A stretch of 46,268 nucleotides of DNA from Phycisphaerae bacterium (lineage in GTDB: Bacteria > Planctomycetota > Phycisphaerae > Tepidisphaerales > Tepidisphaeraceae): NCBI GenBank assembly GCA_026004655.1, contig BPJO01000022.1, forward strand, positions 1-46,268, written 5' to 3'. The number at the start of each line of letters is the position of its first letter. Positions within the stretch are counted from its first letter, which is position 1. Below the pieces are notes generated by a model. The model saw only the letters and a program-made list of their open reading frames with translations. It did no database searches and had not been told where the DNA came from. A program made the position numbers and the translations under genes. Shown piece by piece: positions 1-7,734 of this stretch.

Positions 1-156
1 CCAGCTCCCGTCCGGTTGTTGCTGAGATCGAAGATAGGCCAATCCTCGATCGATCAACCGAGACGCTTTTTCTTCGTAACTCTCGGCTGCATGAACAGTT
101 CCAATCCCTAAAACGGTTGCCAATACGACAACTAGTGATTTCGAGCAGTGTGGCAT
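1..156 (-). CDS. Secreted prenyltransferase/squalene-oxidase-repeat protein, N-terminus only
   Basis: Only the first 52 codons are inside the window; the gene continues beyond base 1. It starts at the ATG complementary to 154-156, with AGAGGG a few bases upstream as ribosome binding site. The translation begins with a signal peptide (basic and polar start MPHCSKS, hydrophobic VVVLATVLGIG, likely cleavage after VHAA). It then reads SRLIDRGLAYLRSQQQPDGSW, matching the first alpha/alpha-toroid repeat of the prenyltransferase/squalene-oxidase-repeat family (helix followed by Q-x-DGSW). Such exported proteins are common and mostly uncharacterised in Planctomycetota. The function cannot be fixed from this fragment. 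It lies downstream of the DUF167 gene on the same strand but has its own promoter candidate. Confidence 0.7.
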   Translation of the reverse strand, partial: MPHCSKSLVVVLATVLGIGTVHAAESYEEKASRLIDRGLAYLRSQQQPDGSW

Positions 157-178
157 GATCCCTCTTTGTAATGAGTTT

Positions 179-208
179 ATAATACGGGACGAATTGCTCC
201 GTGCGCAA
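179..208 (-). promoter_or_regulatory. Candidate promoter of the squalene-oxidase-repeat gene
   Basis: On the minus strand a TATTAT -10 (179-184) lies 18 bp from TTGCGC (203-208), about 22 bp before the start codon. The -10 matches the sigma-70 consensus at five of six positions, but the -35 is poor. An imperfect inverted repeat (TGCGCAA / TTGCACA, around 202-218) overlaps the -35 and could be an operator. Confidence 0.4.
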
Positions 209-357
209 TTTTTGCACATTCCGAGGATACACGTCAACGCCCGATTCATGTCACTTTGGCAGTGCAGATCGGGGAGGGATATGTCGGGAATCAGAAAACG
301 ATTCATCCCCTTCTGTACGAACGACGATTCGACCCCGACTCGGATTCGCCTGTCAAC

Positions 358-1248
358 TCAGGAGGATGATTGTTGTAATCGTTGATCAAGCGTTGATTGG
401 TCCAGACCCGATACCTGAAACACCTTCCGGATTTTGTAATGCCCCCCGATCAGAACAATCTGATAAGGCCTCACACCGATTCGTCTGGACAACAGGTCAA
501 TGATAACCCCGTTGGCTTGTCCGTCTTCCGGCGCGTGGACGACTTGGATCACGACTTCTCCCTGTTCGTACCCTCGGACCTGATTGCAGGGTTGAAAAGG
601 TTCGATCCGGACATGACACCGTCCGGAAACGGTCGGAGAAGTATCGGACGAAGATCGCGTCGATGAAGTCCGCTCCGATTCCGGTTCACGCACCACCCGG
701 ATCGGTTGATCGTCATCGGACGTTTCTAATGTCGGACTGACCGGCTTACCGGATCCGGAAACACGTTTATGCTTCTGCTGGTGTGCGAACCGTGCCTCAC
801 GGGATTCGGATTCCTTCTTCAACCCCAACCGTTCAGCGACCTCAGAACTGGTTCGTCCGATGCTTCGTACCCGGGAGCCGTTTTCATTGGTCGGAGAGCT
901 CGACGATGACGCAGAAGGGGGTGGATCGGATATTGGCTCTAGACCGGAAAGGTCCGGGGCATCGAGCTGATTCAGTTGTTTGGCATCCAGATCCCCTGCT
1001 AGGACAATACCTTGCGCCCGGGCCATGGCTTGGATCTGAAGCAGGTCCAGTTCCCGTACGGACGACACGGGTGAAGCAAACGCTTGCCAAAAAACACGAT
1101 AAAACTTCACCAGCGGGTCCCGACGGTCCTGACGGGCGATGAGCTTGGCGATCTGATAAAACACTCCGGCTGATACCAGCACCACCAGTTCGATGCAAAG
1201 CAGGTATTCTACCAGACCGAAGTTCTCATACATCCAGTCGAGGATCAT
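358..1248 (-). CDS. Membrane-anchored protein with C-terminal DUF167 (YggU-like) domain
   Basis: The 296-residue protein has three parts. Residues about 12-35 (VEYLLCIELVVLVSAGVFY) form a single membrane segment. Residues about 100-205 are a low-complexity, Ser/Pro/Arg-rich linker that looks disordered. Residues about 208-290 match DUF167: VVIQVVHAPEDGQANGVIID corresponds to the family signature (V..PP.DGKAN..L...L), followed by IVLIGGHYKIRKVFQVSGL. DUF167 proteins are usually about 100-residue soluble proteins of unknown function, so a membrane-tethered version is unusual. It is the third gene of a minus-strand set, 18 bp after the small membrane protein and downstream of nadK. Its start is the ATG complementary to 1246-1248, without a clear ribosome binding site. 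A precise function cannot be given. Confidence 0.65.
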   Translation of the reverse strand: MILDWMYENFGLVEYLLCIELVVLVSAGVFYQIAKLIARQDRRDPLVKFYRVFWQAFASPVSSVRELDLLQIQAMARAQGIVLAGDLDAKQLNQLDAPDLSGLEPISDPPPSASSSSSPTNENGSRVRSIGRTSSEVAERLGLKKESESREARFAHQQKHKRVSGSGKPVSPTLETSDDDQPIRVVREPESERTSSTRSSSDTSPTVSGRCHVRIEPFQPCNQVRGYEQGEVVIQVVHAPEDGQANGVIIDLLSRRIGVRPYQIVLIGGHYKIRKVFQVSGLDQSTLDQRLQQSSS

Positions 1249-1266
1249 GATAAAGAATCGTAGTTG

Positions 1267-1485
1267 TCATTGACCCGAAGCTGCAGAACGTCGGGCCTCT
1301 CGCCAGGCGGCAAAGAGTCCCTGTACGATTCGTCTACCCAACGCCCAAGTGACCAATCCGGCGACCACGTAATAAACCACCTTGGCAATACACCAGGTCA
1401 CAAACGCCGTCTGCGCAGCCGCCACCTTTTCCGGTTCGGGGATTTGTCGGATCTCTTCCAGGATTTTGTGAAAATCGTCAAACAT
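1267..1485 (-). CDS. Small single-pass membrane protein, unknown function
   Basis: This is a 72-residue protein with an acidic amphipathic N-terminus (FHKILEEIRQIPEPEK), a hydrophobic segment at about residues 26-50 (TAFVTWCIAKVVYYVVAGLVTWAL) and a basic C-terminus. The start codon overlaps the nadK stop codon by one base at 1485, so translation is probably coupled to nadK. I do not recognise a family. Coupling to nadK and closeness to the membrane-anchored DUF167 gene suggest the three are co-expressed, but no functional link is visible. Confidence 0.6.
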   Translation of the reverse strand: MFDDFHKILEEIRQIPEPEKVAAAQTAFVTWCIAKVVYYVVAGLVTWALGRRIVQGLFAAWREARRSAASGQ

Positions 1486-2363
1486 TATTTCCAGTTGTAA
1501 TTCGGAATACTGGCCCAGTTCAATTTCTCACCCAACGCCTGCCATTCCGAAGCGTGCGGATTCTCGAGCAGGATCAGATCGTTCTCCGCCTTTCGGATAA
1601 CAATTCGGTCTCCTTTTTTCAGGTGGCACGAAGCTTGCCCGTCTACCACCAGGTCCGAACCGGGGTTAACCCGCTTAGCTTTGAGGGTAATGACCTGATT
1701 GGCGTTGACCACCACCGGTCTGAAGCTCAGACTGTGCGGACAAAGAGGAGTGATGCACATGGCGGACAATCCCGGACTCAGGATCGGTCCCCCTGCCGAG
1801 ATGTTGTAAGCGGTCGAACCGCTGGCCGTGCAGACGATCAACCCGTCCCCAAAATACCGTACCCCGGCATCCCGGTCCGTTCCGACCTGCAGCTCGATCA
1901 TCCGAAAAGGGGGTCCTGCAGTAACAACGGCATCATTCAGACCGATCGCGTGATATTTTCTTACGGATCGGACGGCTTGGACATCCAACAGATCAATTTC
2001 ATGCTCTGCGGCGATGATCGAGGCTTCGAGCATCAGTCGGTACGATCGGGGCAACTGATCTGATATCGCCTGTTCGATCACGTCCGGAAGCTGGTTGGGG
2101 GAAAACTGTGACAAAAAACCCAATCGTCCGAAATTAAATCCCATCACCGGTAGTTGCCTGCCCTTGAGACGACGTGCAACCGATAACAACGTACCGTCCC
2201 CCCCGAGGACAACGATCAGATCCACGTCCGCCTCGGAAAGATCATATTCGTCATCGGATTCGACTCCGATCAATTCCGCTCGTCTTTGCAACCAGGGGAC
2301 CAGTTGCTCAACGGCCGGTTTGACCTTGGGTTTGACAAGATTGGCGACGATCAACACCTTCAT
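1485..2363 (-). CDS. nadK: NAD kinase
   Basis: The enzyme phosphorylates NAD to NADP using ATP in the cytoplasm. The 292-residue length is normal for bacterial NAD kinases. The GGDGT motif is at residues 54-58 (VVLGGDGTLLSVARR) and the second conserved block FGDGLIVCTASGSTAY is at about 171-186, followed by GGPILSP. A conserved ligand block usually read as NE appears as GLNDAVV at about 141-147. I chose the ATG at 2361-2363 because MKVLIVAN is the usual NAD kinase start; an upstream TTG would add 25 atypical residues. No Shine-Dalgarno sequence precedes the start, and a promoter lies directly against it, so the mRNA may be leaderless. It is the first gene of a minus-strand set. Confidence 0.94.
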   Translation of the reverse strand: MKVLIVANLVKPKVKPAVEQLVPWLQRRAELIGVESDDEYDLSEADVDLIVVLGGDGTLLSVARRLKGRQLPVMGFNFGRLGFLSQFSPNQLPDVIEQAISDQLPRSYRLMLEASIIAAEHEIDLLDVQAVRSVRKYHAIGLNDAVVTAGPPFRMIELQVGTDRDAGVRYFGDGLIVCTASGSTAYNISAGGPILSPGLSAMCITPLCPHSLSFRPVVVNANQVITLKAKRVNPGSDLVVDGQASCHLKKGDRIVIRKAENDLILLENPHASEWQALGEKLNWASIPNYNWK

Positions 2364-2372
2364 GGCAATGTC

Positions 2373-2401
2373 AGTGTCGAGTCTGAAGGCGTTTCTGACA
2401 A
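2373..2401 (-). promoter_or_regulatory. Candidate nadK promoter, possibly leaderless
   Basis: On the minus strand TTGTCA (2396-2401) and GACACT (2373-2378) are separated by 17 bp. The last base of the -10 is nine bases before the nadK ATG, so transcription would start at or within a few bases of the start codon. The -10 is only a half match to consensus. Confidence 0.4.
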
Positions 2402-2513
2402 GGGTTTGGCTACAGAAGATCTTTTTATCCCGAACCAACGATCAGAAACCCCTTCAGGTCTATACTGTAAAATCGATCAATCCTGCTCAAAACTACTAGG
2501 AAAGGACACGGGA

Positions 2514-3717
2514 ATGAACTGGATCGCTTGGAATATGCTGACCGGTGAGCGGGCTAAGTACGTGGGGATGATCTTCGGCCTATTCATTGCGTCTTTTCTG
2601 ATCATTCAACAGATGTCGATTTTTTGCGGTCTCATGGCCCGTACCTTCGGATTTCTGACCGACACGTCAGAACCCGACCTGTGGGTGATGGACAGCAAGG
2701 TGCAGTTCGTGGACGACATTAAACCGTTGCAGGATACCCAGTTGTTGCGTGTCCGAGGGATCGAAGGGGTCGGTTGGGCGGTTCCGTTGTACAAGGGACA
2801 AATCAAAGCCCGTTTGGCGGACGGAACGTTCCAGAACTGCAACGTCATCGGGATCGACGATGCTTCGATGGTCGGTGCCCCTCCCGAAATGGTTCCCGAC
2901 GCCAACGGAAACCTCGGACGTGTCGAAGACCTTCGTCGGTCCGAGGGAATCATTGTCGATACCGTCGGGGCGTCGGGAAAATTAGCCAAAGTCAGGCCTG
3001 ACGGGAAACGAACCCCGTTGGTAATCGGAGATACGCTCGAACTGAACGACCGAAGGGCAGTCGTCGTGGGTGTTTGCCGGGTGACCCCAACTTTTCAAAG
3101 CCAACCGGTGATCTACACGACCTATTCCCGCGCCACCAACTTCGCCCCACGAGAACGAAAGCTCTTGAGCTTTGTCCTGGTCAAAGCCCAGGACGGGGTC
3201 CGGGTGAACGATCTGGCGGAACGAATCCGAGGGGGAAACGGGTTTGCAAGTCTTGGCCCAACGGGCATCGGACGTTCCCGGGGGTTTTTTTGACACGTTC
3301 AAAGGCAAAACGGTCATGTATTTCATGGCCAATACCGGAATTCCGATCAATTTTGGGATTTCAGTGGTGTTGGGATTCGTCGTGGGAACAGCCATTTCCG
3401 GGTTACTATTTTACCAGTTCGCGCAGGACAACCTGAAACACTTCGGGTCCTTAAAAGCCATGGGCGCGAGTAGCGGATTGTTGTTGCGAATGATTTTACT
3501 TCAAAGTCTGACGGTGGGTTTGATCGGTTACGGGCTAGGGGCGGGGGCAGCCGCATGGATGGGTCGAAGTGCGGGAGAAACCGAACTGGCGTTTTTCATG
3601 CCCTGGTGGGTTCTGGCAGGAGGCGGAGCTGCGATCCTCCTGATCTGTATCCTCAGTGCATTGTTGGCCATCCTCAAAGTCATTCGTCTGGAACCGGCGA
3701 TCGTGTTCAAAAGCTGA
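2514..3717 (+). pseudogene. DevC/MacB-type ABC transporter permease 1, single-base frameshift
   Basis: This is a permease of the FtsX/MacB type: an N-terminal membrane segment (MIFGLFIASFLIIQQMSIF), a periplasmic core domain and three C-terminal membrane segments (from about 3340 to 3700) ending in VIRLEPAIVFK. The reading frame from 2514 runs off family similarity after the run of five G at 3231-3235 and stops at 3291-3293. The similarity resumes in the next frame as GETGLQVLAQ and continues to the stop at 3715-3717. Removing one G restores a 400-residue protein, matching the intact paralogue at 5726-6898 (390). AGGAAAGGA precedes the ATG. It could be an assembly error, a recent mutation or slippage. 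It is the first of three tandem paralogues. Confidence 0.75.
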
Positions 3718-3749
3718 AAAACGTCTGTCATCAATAAAACAAAATTCAC

Positions 3750-3786
3750 TTGAAAAACGGTGTTAAGTTAAATAGTATTGTTAACC
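3750..3786 (+). promoter_or_regulatory. Promoter with overlapping dyad upstream of tetR-type gene
   Basis: TTGAAA (3750-3755) and TAGTAT (3773-3778) are spaced by exactly 17 bp. An inverted repeat, GTTAA (3762-3766) and TTAAC (3781-3785), is centred in the -10 element and overlaps it. This is the usual arrangement of an operator for an autoregulating TetR-family repressor, whose gene follows. It would start a second transcription unit carrying the regulator, permeases 2 and 3, ATPase and fusion protein. Confidence 0.6.
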
Positions 3787-3798
3787 AGGAGGCGGGAC

Positions 3799-3858
3799 AT
3801 GAAAGGACTTTTCGTCCTGGACCACCCCGTCCGGTTCCGTCTCCCCTATTTTCAATAA
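3799..3858 (+). CDS. Possible 19-residue leader peptide ahead of the TetR gene
   Basis: An ATG at 3799 has the best ribosome binding site of this locus (AGGAGG at 3787-3792, six bases away) and encodes MKGLFVLDHPVRFRLPYFQ before TAA at 3856-3858. It is in the same reading frame as the TetR gene, which lacks its own ribosome binding site, so the regulator may be translated by re-initiation after this stop. Alternatively the TAA is a mutation that shortened a longer regulator; the usual TetR N-terminus starts well after it, which argues against that. Confidence 0.4.
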   Translation: MKGLFVLDHPVRFRLPYFQ

Positions 3859-3882
3859 CCGAAACCCCAAACGGTGACGATC

Positions 3883-4518
3883 GTGGGAATTGTCGAACGT
3901 AAAGAACGTGAAAAAGAAGAACTCCGGCGGAAAATCATGACCGCCGCCAGGAAGTTATTCGTCGAACAGGGAATCGAAAACACCTCCATCCGAAAAATCG
4001 CCGAAGCCATCGAATACTCCCCTACCGTTATTTACCTTCATTTCCCCGACAAGGAATCCTTGTTGCAAGAGATTTGTCGGGAGGATTTCGCAGCCCTTCA
4101 CGCGGCTGAAGCATCGATCGGACGGATCGACGATCCGGTCCAAAAAATCCGCGCCATCGGGATGGCTTACATGAAGTTCGGGGTTGAGCACCCGGAGCAA
4201 TACCAGTTGATGTTCATGCGACGTCATGCGCCCCCAACCGCCGACGATTTGAAAGAACGTGGCGACCCGACCTGCGACGGGTATGCCATTTTGGAACACG
4301 CCGTGCAAGACGCTTTACAACAAGGTCGGATCAGACCGGAATACCGCGACCTGTCCCTGATCTGCCAAACCCTCTGGGCGGGTGTGCACGGGACCGTGGC
4401 TATCGAAATCACAATGAAAAGCAATCCTTGGATTCAATTGGAAGACTTCGAGGTCCGCGCTCGGACGATGCTGGATGTTCTGATCCGGGGAATGTGCAAC
4501 AACGAACCGAGTTCGTGA
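3883..4518 (+). CDS. TetR/AcrR-family transcriptional regulator
   Basis: This is a probable local repressor of the ABC export genes. The N-terminal helix-turn-helix is at about residues 15-60 (IMTAARKLFVEQGIENTSIRKIAEAIEYSPTVIYLHF in the translated region), followed by an all-helical ligand-binding domain typical of the family. I prefer the GTG at 3883 (MGIVERKEREKEELRRK, the usual beginning of this family); GTG 3874 is the alternative. Neither has a ribosome binding site. Its TGA lies eight bases before the ATG of permease 2. A promoter with an overlapping dyad lies upstream. Position inside a three-permease export locus suggests that it senses the exported compound, as TetR regulators of efflux systems do. 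Confidence 0.88.
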   Translation: MGIVERKEREKEELRRKIMTAARKLFVEQGIENTSIRKIAEAIEYSPTVIYLHFPDKESLLQEICREDFAALHAAEASIGRIDDPVQKIRAIGMAYMKFGVEHPEQYQLMFMRRHAPPTADDLKERGDPTCDGYAILEHAVQDALQQGRIRPEYRDLSLICQTLWAGVHGTVAIEITMKSNPWIQLEDFEVRARTMLDVLIRGMCNNEPSS

Positions 4519-4526
4519 AAACCTGT

Positions 4527-5679
4527 ATGCTTCTGACGGCACTCAAAATGCTCATCGGTGACCGCACGAAATATGCCGCGCTGGTGGTCGGGATCGCGTT
4601 CGCGTCGTTGCTGATCACCCAGCAAGCATCGATTTTCAATGGTTACGCACGTCAGACCGGTTCCTGGATCCGGGATAACGCTAACGTCGATTTGTGGGTG
4701 ATGGACCGTCAGGTCGAGTTCACCATCGATCTGAAACCGATGATCGAAACCCAGCTCGGACGTGTCCGGGGTGTTGAAGGCGTCGCATGGGCAGTTCCGG
4801 TTTACATGAACTTTTTCAATGCCATTTTCCCAGACGGTACGCAAAGAAATGTCCGGGTCATTGGTCTGGATGACGCGACACTGATCGGCGCCCCTCCGGT
4901 CATGGTGGAAGGACAGTTATCAGACCTGCGTCAGGACAAAGCCGTCCTGATGAACGCCGATCTAGCCGACGGGCCTCTGATGCTCAAAAGAGATCCGGCA
5001 GGACCCCGTCCGATGCGTGTCGGAGATCGTCTGAGTCTGAACGACAAAGAAGTCGTCGTGGTGGGAAGCTACCGCGCGACCAAGGAGTTTTTTTTGGGAA
5101 CCGATTTTTTATACCACCTACAGTCGGGCTAAGTTCTTGCGTTCGGATCAACGTCGAAGCCTGAATTACATCATGGTAGGCCTGAAACCCGGGGCAGACC
5201 CGACTCTGGTGCGTCAACGGATCGAACACCTTCGAGGCATCAAAGCCCTCACCTCCGAGGAGTTCGAAACCGTCACCCGGGACTGGATTTTGAGAGAAAC
5301 CGGAATTCTGATCAATTTCGGTATAACGATCGCACTGGGCGTCGTCATTGGTCTGCTAGTGGCCGGTCAGACGTTTTACACGTTCGTTCTGGATAACCTG
5401 AAGCACTTTGGGTCTCTGAAGGCGATGGGTATGAGCAACGCACGTGCGGTCGGAATGTTGACCATCCAGACGCTGGTGGTGTCGGCAATGGGATACGGGA
5501 TCGGGGTCGGCTCGGCAGCGTTAAGTGGTCAGCTCCTTAGTGGAAGCGGATTGGCCTTCGAGATGAGCTGGTCGATCCCGCTTTTGGCCGGGGCGGGTGT
5601 CGTGTGTTGCTGCCTGTTGGCCGGACTGTTGGGGATGATCCGAGTAATCCGACTGGAGCCTGCGATCGTGTTCAAATGA
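4527..5679 (+). pseudogene. DevC/MacB-type ABC transporter permease 2, single-base frameshift
   Basis: This is the second paralogue. The start MLLTALKMLIGDRTKY aligns residue for residue with permease 3 (MNLLALKMLIGDRAKY), so ATG 4527 is preferred over the overlapping GTG at 4515. The frame is lost in a run of eight T at 5088-5095: the first frame stops at 5130-5132, while the next frame continues as WEPIFYTTYSRAKF, matching YTTYSRATNF of permease 1. Removing one T gives a 383-residue protein with the standard layout of one N-terminal membrane segment, periplasmic core and three C-terminal membrane segments, ending RLEPAIVFK. Everything outside the run is well conserved, so the break is either recent, a sequencing error or tolerated by slippage on T8. 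Confidence 0.75.
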
Positions 5680-5725
5680 CGCAACCGACGAGATTATCTC
5701 AAGCGGGCGTGGAAAAGGGTGATGG

Positions 5726-6898
5726 ATGAATCTTCTGGCATTGAAGATGTTGATCGGAGATCGGGCCAAGTACCTCGGAATCATTTCGGGGCTTTGCTTT
5801 GCCTCGCTGCTGATTGTGCAGCAGATGGGGATATTTTTTGGGTTTCTGTCGTTGACCTCTAGTGCGCTGGCGAGAGTTCCCGAAGCCCGATTGTGGGTCG
5901 CAGACCCGGACGTCCGTTTCATCGGAGATTCGCGTCCGATGCTCGATAACATGCTTTTACGCGTTCGAAGCGTGCCCGGTGTGGCCTGGGCGATTCCGTA
6001 TTACAACGGAAACCTGCGTGCCCGATTGCCGGACGGTCGGGGTGAAACCTGTTCAGTGGTGGGGATCGACGACGCTTCGCTGATCGGCGGACCTCATCCT
6101 TCGAACATGATCGAAGGGACTGTCGAAAACCTGCGTATGTCCGACAGTATCATCATCGACCAGCGGACGGCCCAGACGATGTTTGCGGTCCGAGAGAACC
6201 CGTCAGACCCGAACTCGCCCCGTCGTCCGATCCGTGTGGGCGAGACGATCGAGCTGAACGATCAGCGTGCGACTATCGTGGGGATCTGCAAAACGTTGCT
6301 GCAACTTCAGGGAGAAGCCACCGTCTTTACGACCTTTAACCGGGCGATCAAGTTCGCCCCGGCCGAACGTCGCCGAACCAGTTTTATTCTGGCAGCCCCG
6401 AACGAAGGTGTGGATGTCCGTCAGCTCTGTCAGGACATCAAATCCGCCACCGGGATGTTGGCCATGACCCCTCAGGAGTTTCAGGACAAGACGTGGAACT
6501 TTTTCGTGTTCGAAGGCGGATTCGGGGTCTTTTTCGGGATCACGGTCTTGTTCGGGGTGGTGATCGGTGTCGGGATCGCCGGTCAAATGTTTTACAACTT
6601 TGTGACCGACAATCTCCGGTATTTCGCGATCCTCAAAGCCATGGGATCAGGCGCCTCGCGTCTGGTGCAGATGGTCATACTGCAGGCCACGGTCGCCGGT
6701 CTGATGGGATGGGCACTGGGTATGGGACTGGCTTCGGGGTTCGGCTATCTGGTAAGAGACAGTGACCAGATCCTTTTTGAGATCCCACCGGTTCTATTCG
6801 GGGGGTCTTTGGTGTTGATTCTCATGATCAGCTGGTTGAGCGCAATGATGAGCATGCGGACGGTGATCCGCCTAGACCCCGCAACGGTGTTCAAATGA
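5726..6898 (+). CDS. DevC/MacB-type ABC transporter permease 3, intact
   Basis: This is the only uninterrupted copy of the three paralogues (390 residues). The N-terminal membrane segment is at about residues 15-40 (LGIISGLCFASLLIVQQMGIFFGF) and a periplasmic MacB-like core follows. Three C-terminal membrane segments (about 265-295, 315-345 and 355-385) make up the FtsX domain, ending in TVIRLDPATVFK. It should pair with the ATPase at 6963 and the membrane-fusion protein at 7735 to form a type of exporter that moves a substrate from the inner membrane or periplasm outward, as in DevBCA or MacAB. The substrate is unknown. It lies 46 bp after permease 2. Confidence 0.9.
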   Translation: MNLLALKMLIGDRAKYLGIISGLCFASLLIVQQMGIFFGFLSLTSSALARVPEARLWVADPDVRFIGDSRPMLDNMLLRVRSVPGVAWAIPYYNGNLRARLPDGRGETCSVVGIDDASLIGGPHPSNMIEGTVENLRMSDSIIIDQRTAQTMFAVRENPSDPNSPRRPIRVGETIELNDQRATIVGICKTLLQLQGEATVFTTFNRAIKFAPAERRRTSFILAAPNEGVDVRQLCQDIKSATGMLAMTPQEFQDKTWNFFVFEGGFGVFFGITVLFGVVIGVGIAGQMFYNFVTDNLRYFAILKAMGSGASRLVQMVILQATVAGLMGWALGMGLASGFGYLVRDSDQILFEIPPVLFGGSLVLILMISWLSAMMSMRTVIRLDPATVFK

Positions 6899-6962
6899 CC
6901 TGCAACGTGAGGATAGACGTATTGAACCAACTGAAGCAGACCGCTTAATGCAAGGTACAGTT

Positions 6963-7709
6963 ATGAAACCGGTTTCGACAAAGACAAACCTGGCGGTGGA
7001 ATGCCGGGGTGTAACAAAGTCGTATGGCAAGGGAGACGCAAAGGTTCATGCCCTCAGAGGTGTGGATATTTCGATCGGGGTGGGTGAGCTCTTGATGCTG
7101 GTGGGACCGTCGGGGTGCGGGAAGACGACACTGATCAGCGTAATCGCCGGTATTCTGGATCGTGACGGCGGAGAGTGTCGGGTCTTCGGGCACGATTACA
7201 TGCAAATGTCAGGCAGAGAGCGAACCCGATGGAGAGGCAAAACCATCGGATTCGTGTTCCAATCGTTTAATCTGCTTCCGACGCTGTCGGCTGCGGAAAA
7301 TGTGGCAGTCCCGTTGCTGATCAACGGTCATTCGCGTTCTCGGGCAATCAGCAAAGCCAAGGACGTGTTGGCCAGGGTCGGATTGGGCGATCGTTGGAAG
7401 TCCCTCCCTTCTCAGTTGTCGGGAGGACAACAACAACGGGTAGCGATCGCCCGGGCACTGGTGCACGACCCTAAACTGATCGTCTGTGACGAACCGACCA
7501 GCGCACTGGATCATGAAACCGGACATCGGGTCATGGAATTGTTCAGGGAAGTGGCTGTGGGAGAAGACCGGGCACTGGTTGTCGTGACCCATGATGCACG
7601 AATTTTTGAGTTTGCCGACCGGATCGCGCGCATGGACGACGGTCACATCGAAAGTATCGAGGACAAGAAACGATCCGTTGGAACATCGAGTATCACTTCG
7701 GTTCAGTGA
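6963..7709 (+). CDS. ABC transporter ATP-binding protein (LolD/MacB/DevA type)
   Basis: This is the energy-coupling subunit of the adjacent exporter. All ATPase motifs are present: Walker A GPSGCGKT at about residues 48-55, Q-loop VFQSFNLLPTLSAAENV, signature LSGGQQQR at about 152, Walker B LIVCDEPTSALD at about 172-183, and the switch histidine in VVTHDARI. The order and wording match the LolD/MacB/DevA subfamily. I prefer ATG 6963 because AAGG lies seven bases upstream; an in-frame ATG at 6948 would add five residues and has no ribosome binding site. It is the only ATPase for three permeases in the locus. The following fusion-protein gene starts 25 bp downstream. Confidence 0.93.
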   Translation: MKPVSTKTNLAVECRGVTKSYGKGDAKVHALRGVDISIGVGELLMLVGPSGCGKTTLISVIAGILDRDGGECRVFGHDYMQMSGRERTRWRGKTIGFVFQSFNLLPTLSAAENVAVPLLINGHSRSRAISKAKDVLARVGLGDRWKSLPSQLSGGQQQRVAIARALVHDPKLIVCDEPTSALDHETGHRVMELFREVAVGEDRALVVVTHDARIFEFADRIARMDDGHIESIEDKKRSVGTSSITSVQ

Positions 7710-7734
7710 AACCGAATATGAAAGGAAATAGAAG

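Noticed and set aside
2448..2480. TATACT at about 2461 as a promoter for permease 1
   Set aside because: No acceptable -35 element at 16-18 bp; left out of the feature list, although permease 1 must have a promoter in 2364-2500.
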